Of a stretch of DNA of 8,396 nt, positions 1 to 5,933 are shown one piece after another. The DNA comes from Candidatus Muproteobacteria bacterium RIFCSPHIGHO2_01_FULL_65_16 (lineage in GTDB: Bacteria > Pseudomonadota > Gammaproteobacteria > Acidiferrobacterales > Sulfurifustaceae): contig MFSY01000047.1 of assembly GCA_001785175.1 (NCBI GenBank), positions 1 to 8,396 of the forward strand. Reading direction: 5' to 3'. Under the pieces are notes generated by a model. That model was not told the origin of the DNA and made no database searches. It was given only the letters and a program-made list of their open reading frames with translations. The position numbers were made by a program, and so were the translations under genes. Each line of letters begins with the position of its first letter. Position 1 is the first letter of the stretch.

Positions 1-1
1 C

Positions 2-994
2 ACCGGCGTTTATCTTCCCGAAGAGCGCGTGCGTATGCGCGACATCATGCAGCAGTTCGACTCCGAGAACCGCTTCGGCATACCGGCCAACTGGTTCGAG
101 AAAGCTATGGGTATATGCGAGCGACGAGTTGCGCCGGCCGATACACTACCCTCCGACATGGCGACCTGCGCAGCCAAGGAGGCGCTGGACCTCGCCGGCC
201 TTACTGCCACCGAGCTTGACGCAATTATCTACACAGGGTTAGCGCGGGATCATCTTGAACCCGCTACTGCCCACATCGTGCAACGCAAGCTCGGCGCCGA
301 GAATGCCGTGGCGTTCGACATCACCAACGCCTGCCACGGCTTCATGAACGGCGTCCACCTCATGGATGCATTGATTGCGACCGGCCAGGTGCGTCGCGGC
401 CTTGTCGTTACCGGAGAGCAGGGCTCGCGCATGGGGCAGCTTGCCATCGAGGAGCTTAGGGTAACCACAAGCCGTGAGACGTTCACCAAGCTCGCCGCCG
501 GACTGACACTCGGCGACGCCGGCGCCGCACTCATCATGGGGCCCAAGATTGACCCCGACACGGGCTTCATGGGGTTCATGCTGCAATCCTACGGCGAAAT
601 CTCAGGGCTTTGCGTCTATGGCCGCCACGGGCAGGAAAACGCCATGTGCACCGACATGCCGACCCTGGTGATGCACAACGAGCGTCTACACAGCGCCATG
701 TTCCGCGAGTTCATGAACCGACTGGGGTGGCTATCGCGGGATATCGCCAGGTTCATCCACCACCAGGTAGGCATCCGCATCTTCCGCCAGCATGCCAGCT
801 ACGCCGGGATCTCGCTCGACATCATGCCCAATACCCTGACCCGGTTCGGCAATATGATTACGGCCAATATTCCAATAAATCTATATAACCTAGCGAAAAA
901 TAAGGAAGTCGCACCCGGGCATAAGCTGTTCCTGTCCGGCTCGGGCAGCGGGCTGGCCATCAGCCAAGCCGGGTTGATTTGGGATGCGGCCTGA
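2..994 (+). CDS. OleA/PpyS-like beta-ketoacyl synthase III family enzyme (5' end cut by window)
   Basis: A thiolase-fold condensing enzyme, 330 codons visible. The frame is open from base 2, and the residues before the first GTG (29) read TGVYLPEER, the usual KAS III N-terminus, so the true start lies just outside the window. Counting from the codon at 2-4, the Cys-His-Asn triad is visible: Cys111 in NACHGF, His254 in HHQVG and Asn284 in FGNMITANIP. A glycine-rich SGSGSGL motif lies near the C-terminus. Glu86 in RDHLEPAT matches, from memory, the glutamate that OleA uses as base in head-to-head Claisen condensation of two acyl-CoAs. HQV in place of FabH's HQAN also favours OleA/PpyS over FabH. 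The likely product is a beta-keto acid or pyrone precursor in the cytoplasm; the substrate is not known. Some rare codons (ATA, CTA) cluster near 870-900. The family is certain, the OleA-like assignment fairly likely. Confidence 0.85.
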   Translation, partial: TGVYLPEERVRMRDIMQQFDSENRFGIPANWFEKAMGICERRVAPADTLPSDMATCAAKEALDLAGLTATELDAIIYTGLARDHLEPATAHIVQRKLGAENAVAFDITNACHGFMNGVHLMDALIATGQVRRGLVVTGEQGSRMGQLAIEELRVTTSRETFTKLAAGLTLGDAGAALIMGPKIDPDTGFMGFMLQSYGEISGLCVYGRHGQENAMCTDMPTLVMHNERLHSAMFREFMNRLGWLSRDIARFIHHQVGIRIFRQHASYAGISLDIMPNTLTRFGNMITANIPINLYNLAKNKEVAPGHKLFLSGSGSGLAISQAGLIWDAA

Positions 995-1076
995 TCTGTA
1001 CTATTGTTTAAGGGGGCGGGTGCATAGCCCACCTCTGTTGTTATTGTCACTTCTCTAGGGAAGACAGGATCAAGAC

Positions 1077-2657
1077 ATGGACTCGAGCCCCTTGCTCGTC
1101 AGCCTGCCGGCGATCATCGCGCTGCTATTCAAGATCGGGATTTTCGTGTACGCGCGCGCCTCCGGCGTACACACCCACCTGATGCGGTTATATCTCTATT
1201 TTCTGTTTGCGCTCTCGATCCAGAATGTCGCCGAGATATCACATTTCTACACGCTCGCGCGCGACGCAATGCCTTACCTTGAATTCACTGTTTTCTACGC
1301 GGCCCTCGTCATTGCCGTTGCGCTGTTGCTGCATCTGGCAATATCCATGTCTTTCCGCAATGAGGATGTGTGGACCAAGTATGTCTTGGCGGGCATTTAC
1401 TCATACGCCGTCATCCTCGTAGTTTTACTGATCTTCACACCCTGGGTCATAGCTGATCTCGTGCGCCTACGTTACACAGCCACACGGGTTCCCGGCCCGC
1501 TGTTTCCAGCCTTGGAGGTGTTTGTAGTCGGCGGGTTCTTCTGTGCCGTGGGAATCTTCGCGCGCGGTGCGCGCCACCAGGACACTTCGCCAAAACGGGC
1601 GAAGGCCACAATCATGCTGCTCGCCATCATTCCCATGGCGGCCGTCATGATCACCGTGTTCGCCATGCTCCATTTCAACGTTCGTCTGTTCAACGCGACG
1701 GTCATCAACCCTGTCGCCATCACCTTCTTCCTTGCGGTTACGGTTTACGCCATTCACCAACACCGCCTGTTCGACATTCAGTTCTTCATCCCCTGGTCCA
1801 AGGTGCGGAAGCGCAAGTCCGCGTTCTACGAGCGCATTCGCGCGCTGGTCGTGGAGATCGCCGATCTCGGCACGGTGAATCAGGCCATCGGCCGCCTGGC
1901 CGAGACGCTGCGCTGTCCGGTGGCGCTGGTCGGCGGCAACAGGTCGGTGTTGGCGTTCACCGGCGGCGGGGCGCGCATGACCGAGTTTCCCAAGGACGGG
2001 CTGCGCGGCATTGACCGCATCACGGTGGCCAACGAAATCGCGGATTCGATGCCGGATACCCACGCGCTCATGCGGCAATACGGCATAGCGGCCATCGTGC
2101 CCTTCTATCCGCACAGCCGGGCCGCCGCGAGCTGGATGCTGCTCGGCGAATCCTTCAGCGAGCAAGTTTACACGCCGCTGGATTTCAAGATGGTCGAGCA
2201 ACTGTTCGACAAGATGGCCGAGCTGTTCCTGGACAGGATGATCCACTTGCGCACGCAGCTCGCCGACGCCCAGCGGCATATGCGCATACTCGAGCAGCGT
2301 CTCCACAAGACCGAGGAGAATCTTATGGCAGTCAAGGATGAAAACAGCGGCCTGCGCGAGCAGAATTCGCGCCTGCTCACTGATAATTTGAGCAGTCTGC
2401 AAACATTGGTTCTCGGGCCGTCAGCCGCGGCGAGCGAAAGGGCGTCAGCCCCCGGCGCCGAGCCGCAGTCTCAGCCGGAGACCAAGACGCTTGAAGAATA
2501 TGTAAGCGAATTCGAGGCGCAGATCATCAAGCAGACGCTGGAGCGCTGCAACGGCAACAAATCCAAGGCCGCGCGCATACTCGGGCTCAGGCCGAACACG
2601 TTGCACTACAAGCTGGAGCGTTACGGGCTCGTGGTGGAAAAGAAAAAAACCGCCTGA
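1077..2657 (+). CDS. Membrane-embedded one-component regulator: 7TM, GAF-like region, coiled coil, Fis-type HTH
   Basis: 526 residues. Residues 1-230 hold about seven hydrophobic helices (roughly 7-25, 38-55, 68-90, 103-125, 143-162, 178-198, 208-226), ending in HQHRLFDIQFF, a junction typical of 7TM sensor kinases. Residues 247-385 look like a degenerate GAF domain (YERIRALVVEIADLGTVNQA onwards). Residues 388-440 are a heptad-rich coiled coil, followed by an Ala/Ser/Pro/Glu linker (445-470). Residues 472-515 are a Fis-type HTH with the GNKSKAARILGLRPNTLHYKL signature. No H-box, ATPase, receiver or AAA+ motif is present, so it cannot work as a kinase or as a sigma54 activator by itself. I infer a dimer at the inner membrane that binds DNA directly in response to a membrane-soluble or periplasmic signal. 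The start has AGGA 7 nt upstream. It follows the ketosynthase by 82 bp on the same strand. The domain reading is solid; the role is inferred. Confidence 0.85.
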   Translation: MDSSPLLVSLPAIIALLFKIGIFVYARASGVHTHLMRLYLYFLFALSIQNVAEISHFYTLARDAMPYLEFTVFYAALVIAVALLLHLAISMSFRNEDVWTKYVLAGIYSYAVILVVLLIFTPWVIADLVRLRYTATRVPGPLFPALEVFVVGGFFCAVGIFARGARHQDTSPKRAKATIMLLAIIPMAAVMITVFAMLHFNVRLFNATVINPVAITFFLAVTVYAIHQHRLFDIQFFIPWSKVRKRKSAFYERIRALVVEIADLGTVNQAIGRLAETLRCPVALVGGNRSVLAFTGGGARMTEFPKDGLRGIDRITVANEIADSMPDTHALMRQYGIAAIVPFYPHSRAAASWMLLGESFSEQVYTPLDFKMVEQLFDKMAELFLDRMIHLRTQLADAQRHMRILEQRLHKTEENLMAVKDENSGLREQNSRLLTDNLSSLQTLVLGPSAAASERASAPGAEPQSQPETKTLEEYVSEFEAQIIKQTLERCNGNKSKAARILGLRPNTLHYKLERYGLVVEKKKTA

Positions 2658-2660
2658 TCC

Positions 2661-2697
2661 AGCGCCCTCACCCCAGCCCTCTCCCGGAGGGAGAGGG
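2661..2697. repeat. REP-like C-rich repeat with 9-bp perfect hairpin between convergent genes
   Basis: A CCCTCACCCCAGCC lead-in precedes a perfect hairpin: CCCTCTCCC (2677-2685), loop GGA, GGGAGAGGG (2689-2697). It begins just after the regulator stop (2657) and precedes the stop of the convergent small gene (2714). This C-rich lead plus hairpin resembles dispersed intergenic repeats common in gammaproteobacteria. There is no T-tract on either side, so it may block transcription from both sides or protect mRNA 3' ends rather than act as a classical terminator. Copy number cannot be seen here. Confidence 0.6.
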
Positions 2698-2713
2698 AGT
2701 AACAAACAAACTG

Positions 2714-3058
2714 CTAACCGCCGGCCGTGCCCCGCATCGGGGCGGAAGCGCGCACCTCGGGATGGGTCAGATAAGCGAAGACGGCGCCGGCGATTGCCGC
2801 GGCCATGGTTTCGCCCCAGGCCTGCACCTGCGGCCGGAAACCCACGTCACACCAAAAGAGCCTGCCATCCTCGAACCGCCCGCACAGGATGTGCACGGCT
2901 TCGGGCAGCAACGTCAACGCCGTTTCCACGTCGCGCGTATAGGGCCGGCAGCCGTCCGCGCCGCCGGGAGCGCCGAGATGGCGCTCGATCAGCATATCCG
3001 CCCTGGGGCACGGCTGACGCAACTGCTTCAATATCCTTTCCCTGAACTCGGGCGTCAT
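2714..3058 (-). CDS. Hypothetical protein, 114 residues, soluble
   Basis: I do not recognise the family. The ATG at 3058 is chosen because GCGAGG lies 6 nt upstream; a GTG at 3085 would add nine residues but has no comparable site. G/C at third positions fits a real gene better than the overlapping plus-strand frame. The N-terminal third is charged (MTPEFRERILKQLRQPCPRA). A middle block reads VETALTLLPEAVHILCGRFEDG, followed by LFWCDVGFRPQVQAWGETMA and an alanine-rich helix (AAAIAGAVFAYLTHPEV) that is amphipathic rather than clearly membrane-spanning. Four cysteines (about positions 17, 37, 59 and 70) could bind metal or form disulfides, but no standard motif spacing is seen. There is no signal peptide. 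It is divergent from hemH and convergent with the membrane regulator, and has its own promoter (3102-3130). Confidence 0.7.
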   Translation of the reverse strand: MTPEFRERILKQLRQPCPRADMLIERHLGAPGGADGCRPYTRDVETALTLLPEAVHILCGRFEDGRLFWCDVGFRPQVQAWGETMAAAIAGAVFAYLTHPEVRASAPMRGTAGG

Positions 3059-3101
3059 CGTTATCCTCGCAATATCGGGTTTCACGCCTCAACAGCTTAG
3101 A

Positions 3102-3130
3102 TATATAGGCCAGCACCGTCCTGCTGTCAT
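3102..3130 (-). promoter_or_regulatory. Sigma70-type promoter for the 114-residue hypothetical gene
   Basis: Read on the minus strand: ATGACA (-35, 3130-3125), exactly 17 bp, TATATA (-10, 3107-3102). This predicts a start near 3095 and a leader of about 37 nt carrying the GAGG ribosome site. The -35 matches 5 of 6 consensus bases and the -10 matches 4 of 6. Confidence 0.5.
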
Positions 3131-3149
3131 GCGCGCGGTGCACCGGCGG

Positions 3150-3168
3150 CAAAATGATAATGAAAACC
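3150..3168. promoter_or_regulatory. Fur-box-like AT-rich element upstream of hemH (weak)
   Basis: The core AATGATAAT aligns with the 19-bp Fur consensus GATAATGATAATCATTATC at 13 of 19 positions by hand count. It overlaps the -35 of the hemH promoter candidate, where a repressor would act. Iron control of a ferrochelatase is biologically reasonable, but the right half of the box is poor, so this is tentative. Confidence 0.25.
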
Positions 3169-3187
3169 GGCGGTTATGGGGTAGAAT
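3160..3187 (+). promoter_or_regulatory. Candidate promoter of the hemH-thiD-thiE operon
   Basis: ATGAAA (-35, 3160-3165), 16 bp, TAGAAT (-10, 3182-3187). The -10 ends only 9 bases before the hemH ATG, and no Shine-Dalgarno sequence lies between, so the transcript would start at or within a few bases of the start codon. The -10 is good; the -35 matches 4 of 6. Confidence 0.45.
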
Positions 3188-3196
3188 GCCTCACCC

Positions 3197-4162
3197 ATGG
3201 GCGAGCGCACCGCCGTTGTCCTTTTCAATCTGGGAGGGCCGGACTCCCTGAAATCGGTGCGGCCGTTTCTGCTCAATCTCTTCTCCGATCCGGACATCTT
3301 CAAGTTTCCCCTGGGTTTTCTGACGCAAAAACTTTTCGCCGCCGTCATTGCCTGGCGGCGCGCGCCGGAGGCGGCCAGGGGCTATGCCGCCATCGGCGGC
3401 AAATCGCCGCTGCTGGAGAACACCCAGGCCCAGGCGATCGCGCTGCAATTCGCGCTCGCCGACGCCGGCGACGTCGCCGTCTTTGTCTGCATGCGCTACT
3501 GGTCCCCCCGCAGCCGCGAGGTGGTCGCCGAGCTGAAGGCCAAAGGCTACGCGCGCCTGGTGCTGCTGCCGCTGTACCCGCAGTACTCGCTCACCACCGG
3601 CGGCAGTTCGTACAATGATTTCACGCGCGCGTGCCGGCGCCGGCGCTATCAGCCGCAGATCCGCTTCGTACGCCAGTGGTACGACCAGCCCGATTATCAA
3701 CAAGCCATAGTGGAATCGCTGCGCGCGGAGGTGAAAAAATTTCCCGACCCCGATCCGGCGCGGATCGAGGTCTTGTTCTCCGCCCACGGACTGCCGCGCA
3801 AGATCGTTGACGCCGGCGATCCCTACGAGCGCCAGATTCGGGACACCTATGAAGCCGTGCGTGCCAAACTGGGCTGGCCGCATACCACGCTGTGCTACCA
3901 GAGCCGCGTCGGGCCGCAGGAATGGCTCCAGCCGTACATCCACGACGTGATACGCGCCAAGGGACAGGCCGGGGCGAAGCAAATGCTGGTCTACCCGATC
4001 GCCTTCGTGTCGGATCACCTCGAGACCCTGTACGAGCTCGGCGTGCTCTACGCGGAGCAGGCGCGCGCGCACGGCGTCGCGCACTATCGCGTGGCGCCGG
4101 CCCTGAACGACCACCCGCGCCTGATTGCGGCGCTCAAAAAAGTGGTGCTGCAGAATCTATGA
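3197..4162 (+). CDS. hemH: Ferrochelatase
   Basis: Inserts Fe2+ into protoporphyrin IX, the last step of protoheme synthesis, at the cytoplasmic face of the inner membrane. 321 residues, the normal size for a single-domain bacterial enzyme. The N-terminus VVLFNLGGPDSLKSVRPFL and the GGKSPL motif (68-72) are diagnostic. The central region has RYWSPRSREVV and LPLYPQYSLTTGGSS. The catalytic His is in SAHGLP (His197), and the conserved acidic residue in FVSDHLETLYEL is Glu276. Cys-rich C-terminal iron-sulfur ligands, seen in some families, are absent. The start at 3197 has no ribosome-binding site but sits just after a TAGAAT -10 box, suggesting a leaderless or very short-leader mRNA. Its stop overlaps the thiD start by 4 bases (ATGA), so thiD is translationally coupled to it. 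Confidence 0.97.
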   Translation: MGERTAVVLFNLGGPDSLKSVRPFLLNLFSDPDIFKFPLGFLTQKLFAAVIAWRRAPEAARGYAAIGGKSPLLENTQAQAIALQFALADAGDVAVFVCMRYWSPRSREVVAELKAKGYARLVLLPLYPQYSLTTGGSSYNDFTRACRRRRYQPQIRFVRQWYDQPDYQQAIVESLRAEVKKFPDPDPARIEVLFSAHGLPRKIVDAGDPYERQIRDTYEAVRAKLGWPHTTLCYQSRVGPQEWLQPYIHDVIRAKGQAGAKQMLVYPIAFVSDHLETLYELGVLYAEQARAHGVAHYRVAPALNDHPRLIAALKKVVLQNL

Positions 4163-4980
4163 ATGCCGACCGGCCTCCGGTTGTGATGGTCTTTGCCGGC
4201 ACCGACCCGACCGGCGGCGCCGGGGTGGCGGCCGACATCGTGACGCTGGCGAGCCTCGGCTGCCATCCGGCCCCGGTCGTGACCGCGGTCACGGCCCAGG
4301 ACACCGCCGGCATCAAGCAATTCAGCCTGGTGGATGCGGAGCTGGTCATCGCCCAGGCGCGCGCCGTGCTCGAAGACATGCCGGTGGCGGCGTTCAAGAC
4401 CGGCATGCTCGGCAGCACCGCGGCCGTGGCCGCCGTCGCCAGCATCGCCGAGGATTACCCCGACATCCCGCTGATCGTGGATCCGGTGCAGGCCTCCGGC
4501 CGCGGCGACCCGCTCGCCGACGAGCCGCTGGACGACGTGCTGCGCATGCTGCTGCTCCCACGCGCCACGCTGGTGACGCCCAACAGCCTCGAGGCGCGGG
4601 GGCTCGCGCCCGACGCGGACACGCTCGACGCCTGCGCCCAGCAGCTGATGGCGCTCGGCTGCCGCTACGTCCTGATCACCGGCGCGCATGAAAACACACC
4701 CCAGGTCGTCAACCGTTTCTACGGCAACATGCGCCAACTGGAGAGCTTCGCCTTCGAGCGCCTGCCGGGTGGTTTCCACGGTTCCGGCTGCACCTTGGCC
4801 GCCGCCTGCGCCGCCGGCTTCGCCCACGGCCTGGAACCGGCGAGCGCGGTGATCGAGGCCCTGCGCTACACCTGGAATACCCTCAAGGCCGGTCACCGCC
4901 TGGGGATGGGACAACCCATGCCCGATCGCCTTTATTGGGGCGGCGGTCCGTTCCGTCGCCGCAAACCGCATGACGCCTGA
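4159..4980 (+). CDS. thiD: Hydroxymethylpyrimidine/phosphomethylpyrimidine kinase
   Basis: Phosphorylates HMP and then HMP-P to HMP-PP, the pyrimidine half of thiamine, in the cytoplasm. 273 residues, a normal length. Ribokinase-fold motifs are visible: AGTDPTGGAGVAADI (13-27; the common form is AGSDSSGGAG), TAVTAQDT (42-49) with the HMP-contacting Gln47, KTGMLGS (80-86), VDPVQASGRG (107-116), TPNSLEA (140-146), and the anion-hole loop GFHGSGCTLAAA with Cys211. The start is ATG 4159, which overlaps the hemH stop as ATGA. A longer reading of the same frame to 3892 lies inside hemH and is rejected. It overlaps thiE by 11 bases, so three cistrons are tightly coupled. No TPP riboswitch precedes it. 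Confidence 0.96.
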   Translation: MNADRPPVVMVFAGTDPTGGAGVAADIVTLASLGCHPAPVVTAVTAQDTAGIKQFSLVDAELVIAQARAVLEDMPVAAFKTGMLGSTAAVAAVASIAEDYPDIPLIVDPVQASGRGDPLADEPLDDVLRMLLLPRATLVTPNSLEARGLAPDADTLDACAQQLMALGCRYVLITGAHENTPQVVNRFYGNMRQLESFAFERLPGGFHGSGCTLAAACAAGFAHGLEPASAVIEALRYTWNTLKAGHRLGMGQPMPDRLYWGGGPFRRRKPHDA

Positions 4981-5602
4981 GCCCGCGATCCGGGGCCTGT
5001 ACGCCATCGCCGACACGGAGTACCTGCCGCGCGCCAGACTGCCCGCCGCCGTGGAACACGCGATCCAGGGCGGGGCGCGCCTCATCCAGTACCGCGATAA
5101 AAATGGCGACCGCGCGACACGCCGGGGCCAGGCCGAGGAATTGGCGCGACTCTGCCGGCGACACGGCGTCCCCCTGATCGTCAATGACGACGTGGATCTC
5201 GCCGCGGACAGCGGCGCCGACGGCGTGCACCTGGGCCGCGACGACGCCCCCGTCGCCGGGGCGCGGCGCAGGCTCGGGCCGCGGGCCGTAATCGGCGTCT
5301 CCTGTTACAACGAGTTGGAGCGGGCGCTGGCGGCCGAATCCCAGGGCGCCGATTATGTCGCCTTCGGCAGCTTCCATCCTTCGCGCACCAAACCCCGGGC
5401 GGTGCGCGCCACGCCCGAGCTTTTGCGCGCGGCGCGGAAGAAGCTGCGTCTCCCCATAGTTGCCATCGGCGGCGTCACCCCGGAAAATGGCGCCGAGTTG
5501 ATCGCGGCCGGGGCCGACGCCCTGGCGGCCGCAGAGGGGGTGTTCAACCAACCGGACGTCCGCGCCGCGGCCGAGCGCTACGCGCGGCTTTTTAACCTGT
5601 AG
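4970..5602 (+). CDS. thiE: Thiamine phosphate synthase
   Basis: Joins HMP-PP, the product of ThiD, to thiazole phosphate to give thiamine phosphate. 210 residues, normal for a stand-alone TIM-barrel ThiE. Motifs in order: GLYAIAD (9-15), the pyrophosphate-binding QYRDK (40-44), VPLIVNDDVDLA with Asn72-Asp73, GVHLGRDD (85-92), FGSFHPSRTK (132-141; the SRTK loop takes the place of the TxTK of Bacillus-type enzymes), and AIGGVTPENG (165-174), the phosphate-binding loop. The start at 4970 lies 11 bases inside thiD, so the two are probably coupled. A weak hairpin (5607-5637) follows, then the vapBC promoter. In many gammaproteobacteria hemL follows thiE directly; here vapBC intervenes. Confidence 0.96.
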   Translation: MTPEPAIRGLYAIADTEYLPRARLPAAVEHAIQGGARLIQYRDKNGDRATRRGQAEELARLCRRHGVPLIVNDDVDLAADSGADGVHLGRDDAPVAGARRRLGPRAVIGVSCYNELERALAAESQGADYVAFGSFHPSRTKPRAVRATPELLRAARKKLRLPIVAIGGVTPENGAELIAAGADALAAAEGVFNQPDVRAAAERYARLFNL

Positions 5603-5606
5603 GGGA

Positions 5607-5637
5607 ACGGTACGCCCGGCCTATAAACCCGTGCCGT
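5607..5637 (+). terminator. Weak stem-loop after thiE
   Basis: ACGGTACG (5607-5614) pairs with CGTGCCGT (5630-5637) over 8 bp including one G-U pair, with a 15-nt loop. No T-tract follows, so it is a poor intrinsic terminator. Its position, just after the thiE stop and before the vapB promoter, is the main reason to list it. Confidence 0.25.
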
Positions 5638-5638
5638 A

Positions 5639-5668
5639 TTGGCGCCAAGGCGTCTGGGCGTATATACT
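5639..5668 (+). promoter_or_regulatory. Candidate vapBC promoter
   Basis: TTGGCG (-35, 5639-5644), 18 bp, TATACT (-10, 5663-5668). The -35 is embedded in the perfect palindrome TTGGCGCCAA (5639-5648), and the -10 lies inside the inverted repeat described next. It predicts a start near 5675 and a short leader with GAGGA ahead of the vapB ATG (5703). Confidence 0.5.
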
Positions 5669-5682
5669 ATGACGTAGATACG
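5659..5682. promoter_or_regulatory. Inverted-repeat operator candidate for VapB/VapBC autorepression
   Basis: CGTATATAC (5659-5667), a 6-bp spacer, GTAGATACG (5674-5682): 9-bp arms with one mismatch, 20 bp upstream of the vapB start and covering the -10 box. Antitoxins with AbrB/MazE-type DNA-binding domains repress their own operon at such sites, usually with the toxin as co-repressor. Binding is inferred from position and symmetry. Confidence 0.5.
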
Positions 5683-5702
5683 CTTTGATGAGGAACCGAG
5701 CG

Positions 5703-5933
5703 ATGAAAACCGCCAAGATATTCCGCAGCGGCAACAGCCAGGCCGTCCGGCTCCCCAAGGAGTTCCGCGTTCCCGATGACGAAGTCTTCATCAAAAAAAC
5801 GGGGGGGACGATCGTGCTGATCCCCAAGAAGACCGGTCGCTGGAAGAACGTGAAGGCATGTGCCGGCCGTTTCAAAGGCGAGCTGGAGCGTAAACAGCCA
5901 CGGACGTTCGATGAGCGCCCATGGCCGCAATGA
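5703..5933 (+). CDS. vapB: VapB-type antitoxin, AbrB/MazE-like DNA-binding domain
   Basis: 76 residues. The N-terminal MKTAKIFRSGNSQAVRLPKE is the swapped-hairpin AbrB/SpoVT/MazE fold typical of VapB antitoxins, and the strand VFIKKTGGTIVLIPKK completes it. The C-terminal part (from about 45), basic then acidic with RTFDERPW at the end, is the likely flexible segment that blocks the toxin active site. ATG 5703 is chosen over an in-frame ATG at 5685 because the family starts at MKTAKIFRSGNSQ and GAGGA lies about 8-9 nt upstream. Its stop overlaps the toxin start region, as expected for a coupled antitoxin-toxin pair. It likely represses its own promoter at 5659-5682. The symbol is the family name; no specific subtype is claimed. 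Confidence 0.92.
   Translation: MKTAKIFRSGNSQAVRLPKEFRVPDDEVFIKKTGGTIVLIPKKTGRWKNVKACAGRFKGELERKQPRTFDERPWPQ

Noticed and set aside
884..889. TATAAC -10-like box inside the ketosynthase gene
   Set aside because: No -35 element at 16-18 bp and it lies within coding sequence; explained by the AT-rich patch.
1467..2402. 311-codon minus-strand frame opposite the membrane regulator
   Set aside because: Antisense to a coherent membrane/GAF-like/HTH protein; histidine/arginine-rich with no recognisable fold.
2762..3100. 112-codon plus-strand frame overlapping the 114-residue minus gene
   Set aside because: It has poorer codon pattern and no ribosome site; the minus-strand gene has promoter, ribosome site and better third-position GC.
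3086..4200. TPP riboswitch ahead of the thiamine genes
   Set aside because: thiD starts inside hemH with no untranslated space, and no CTGAGA-type thi-box was seen between 3086 and 3196.
4084..5184. 366-codon minus-strand frame opposite thiD/thiE
   Set aside because: Shadow of the two thiamine genes, whose motifs are intact on the plus strand.
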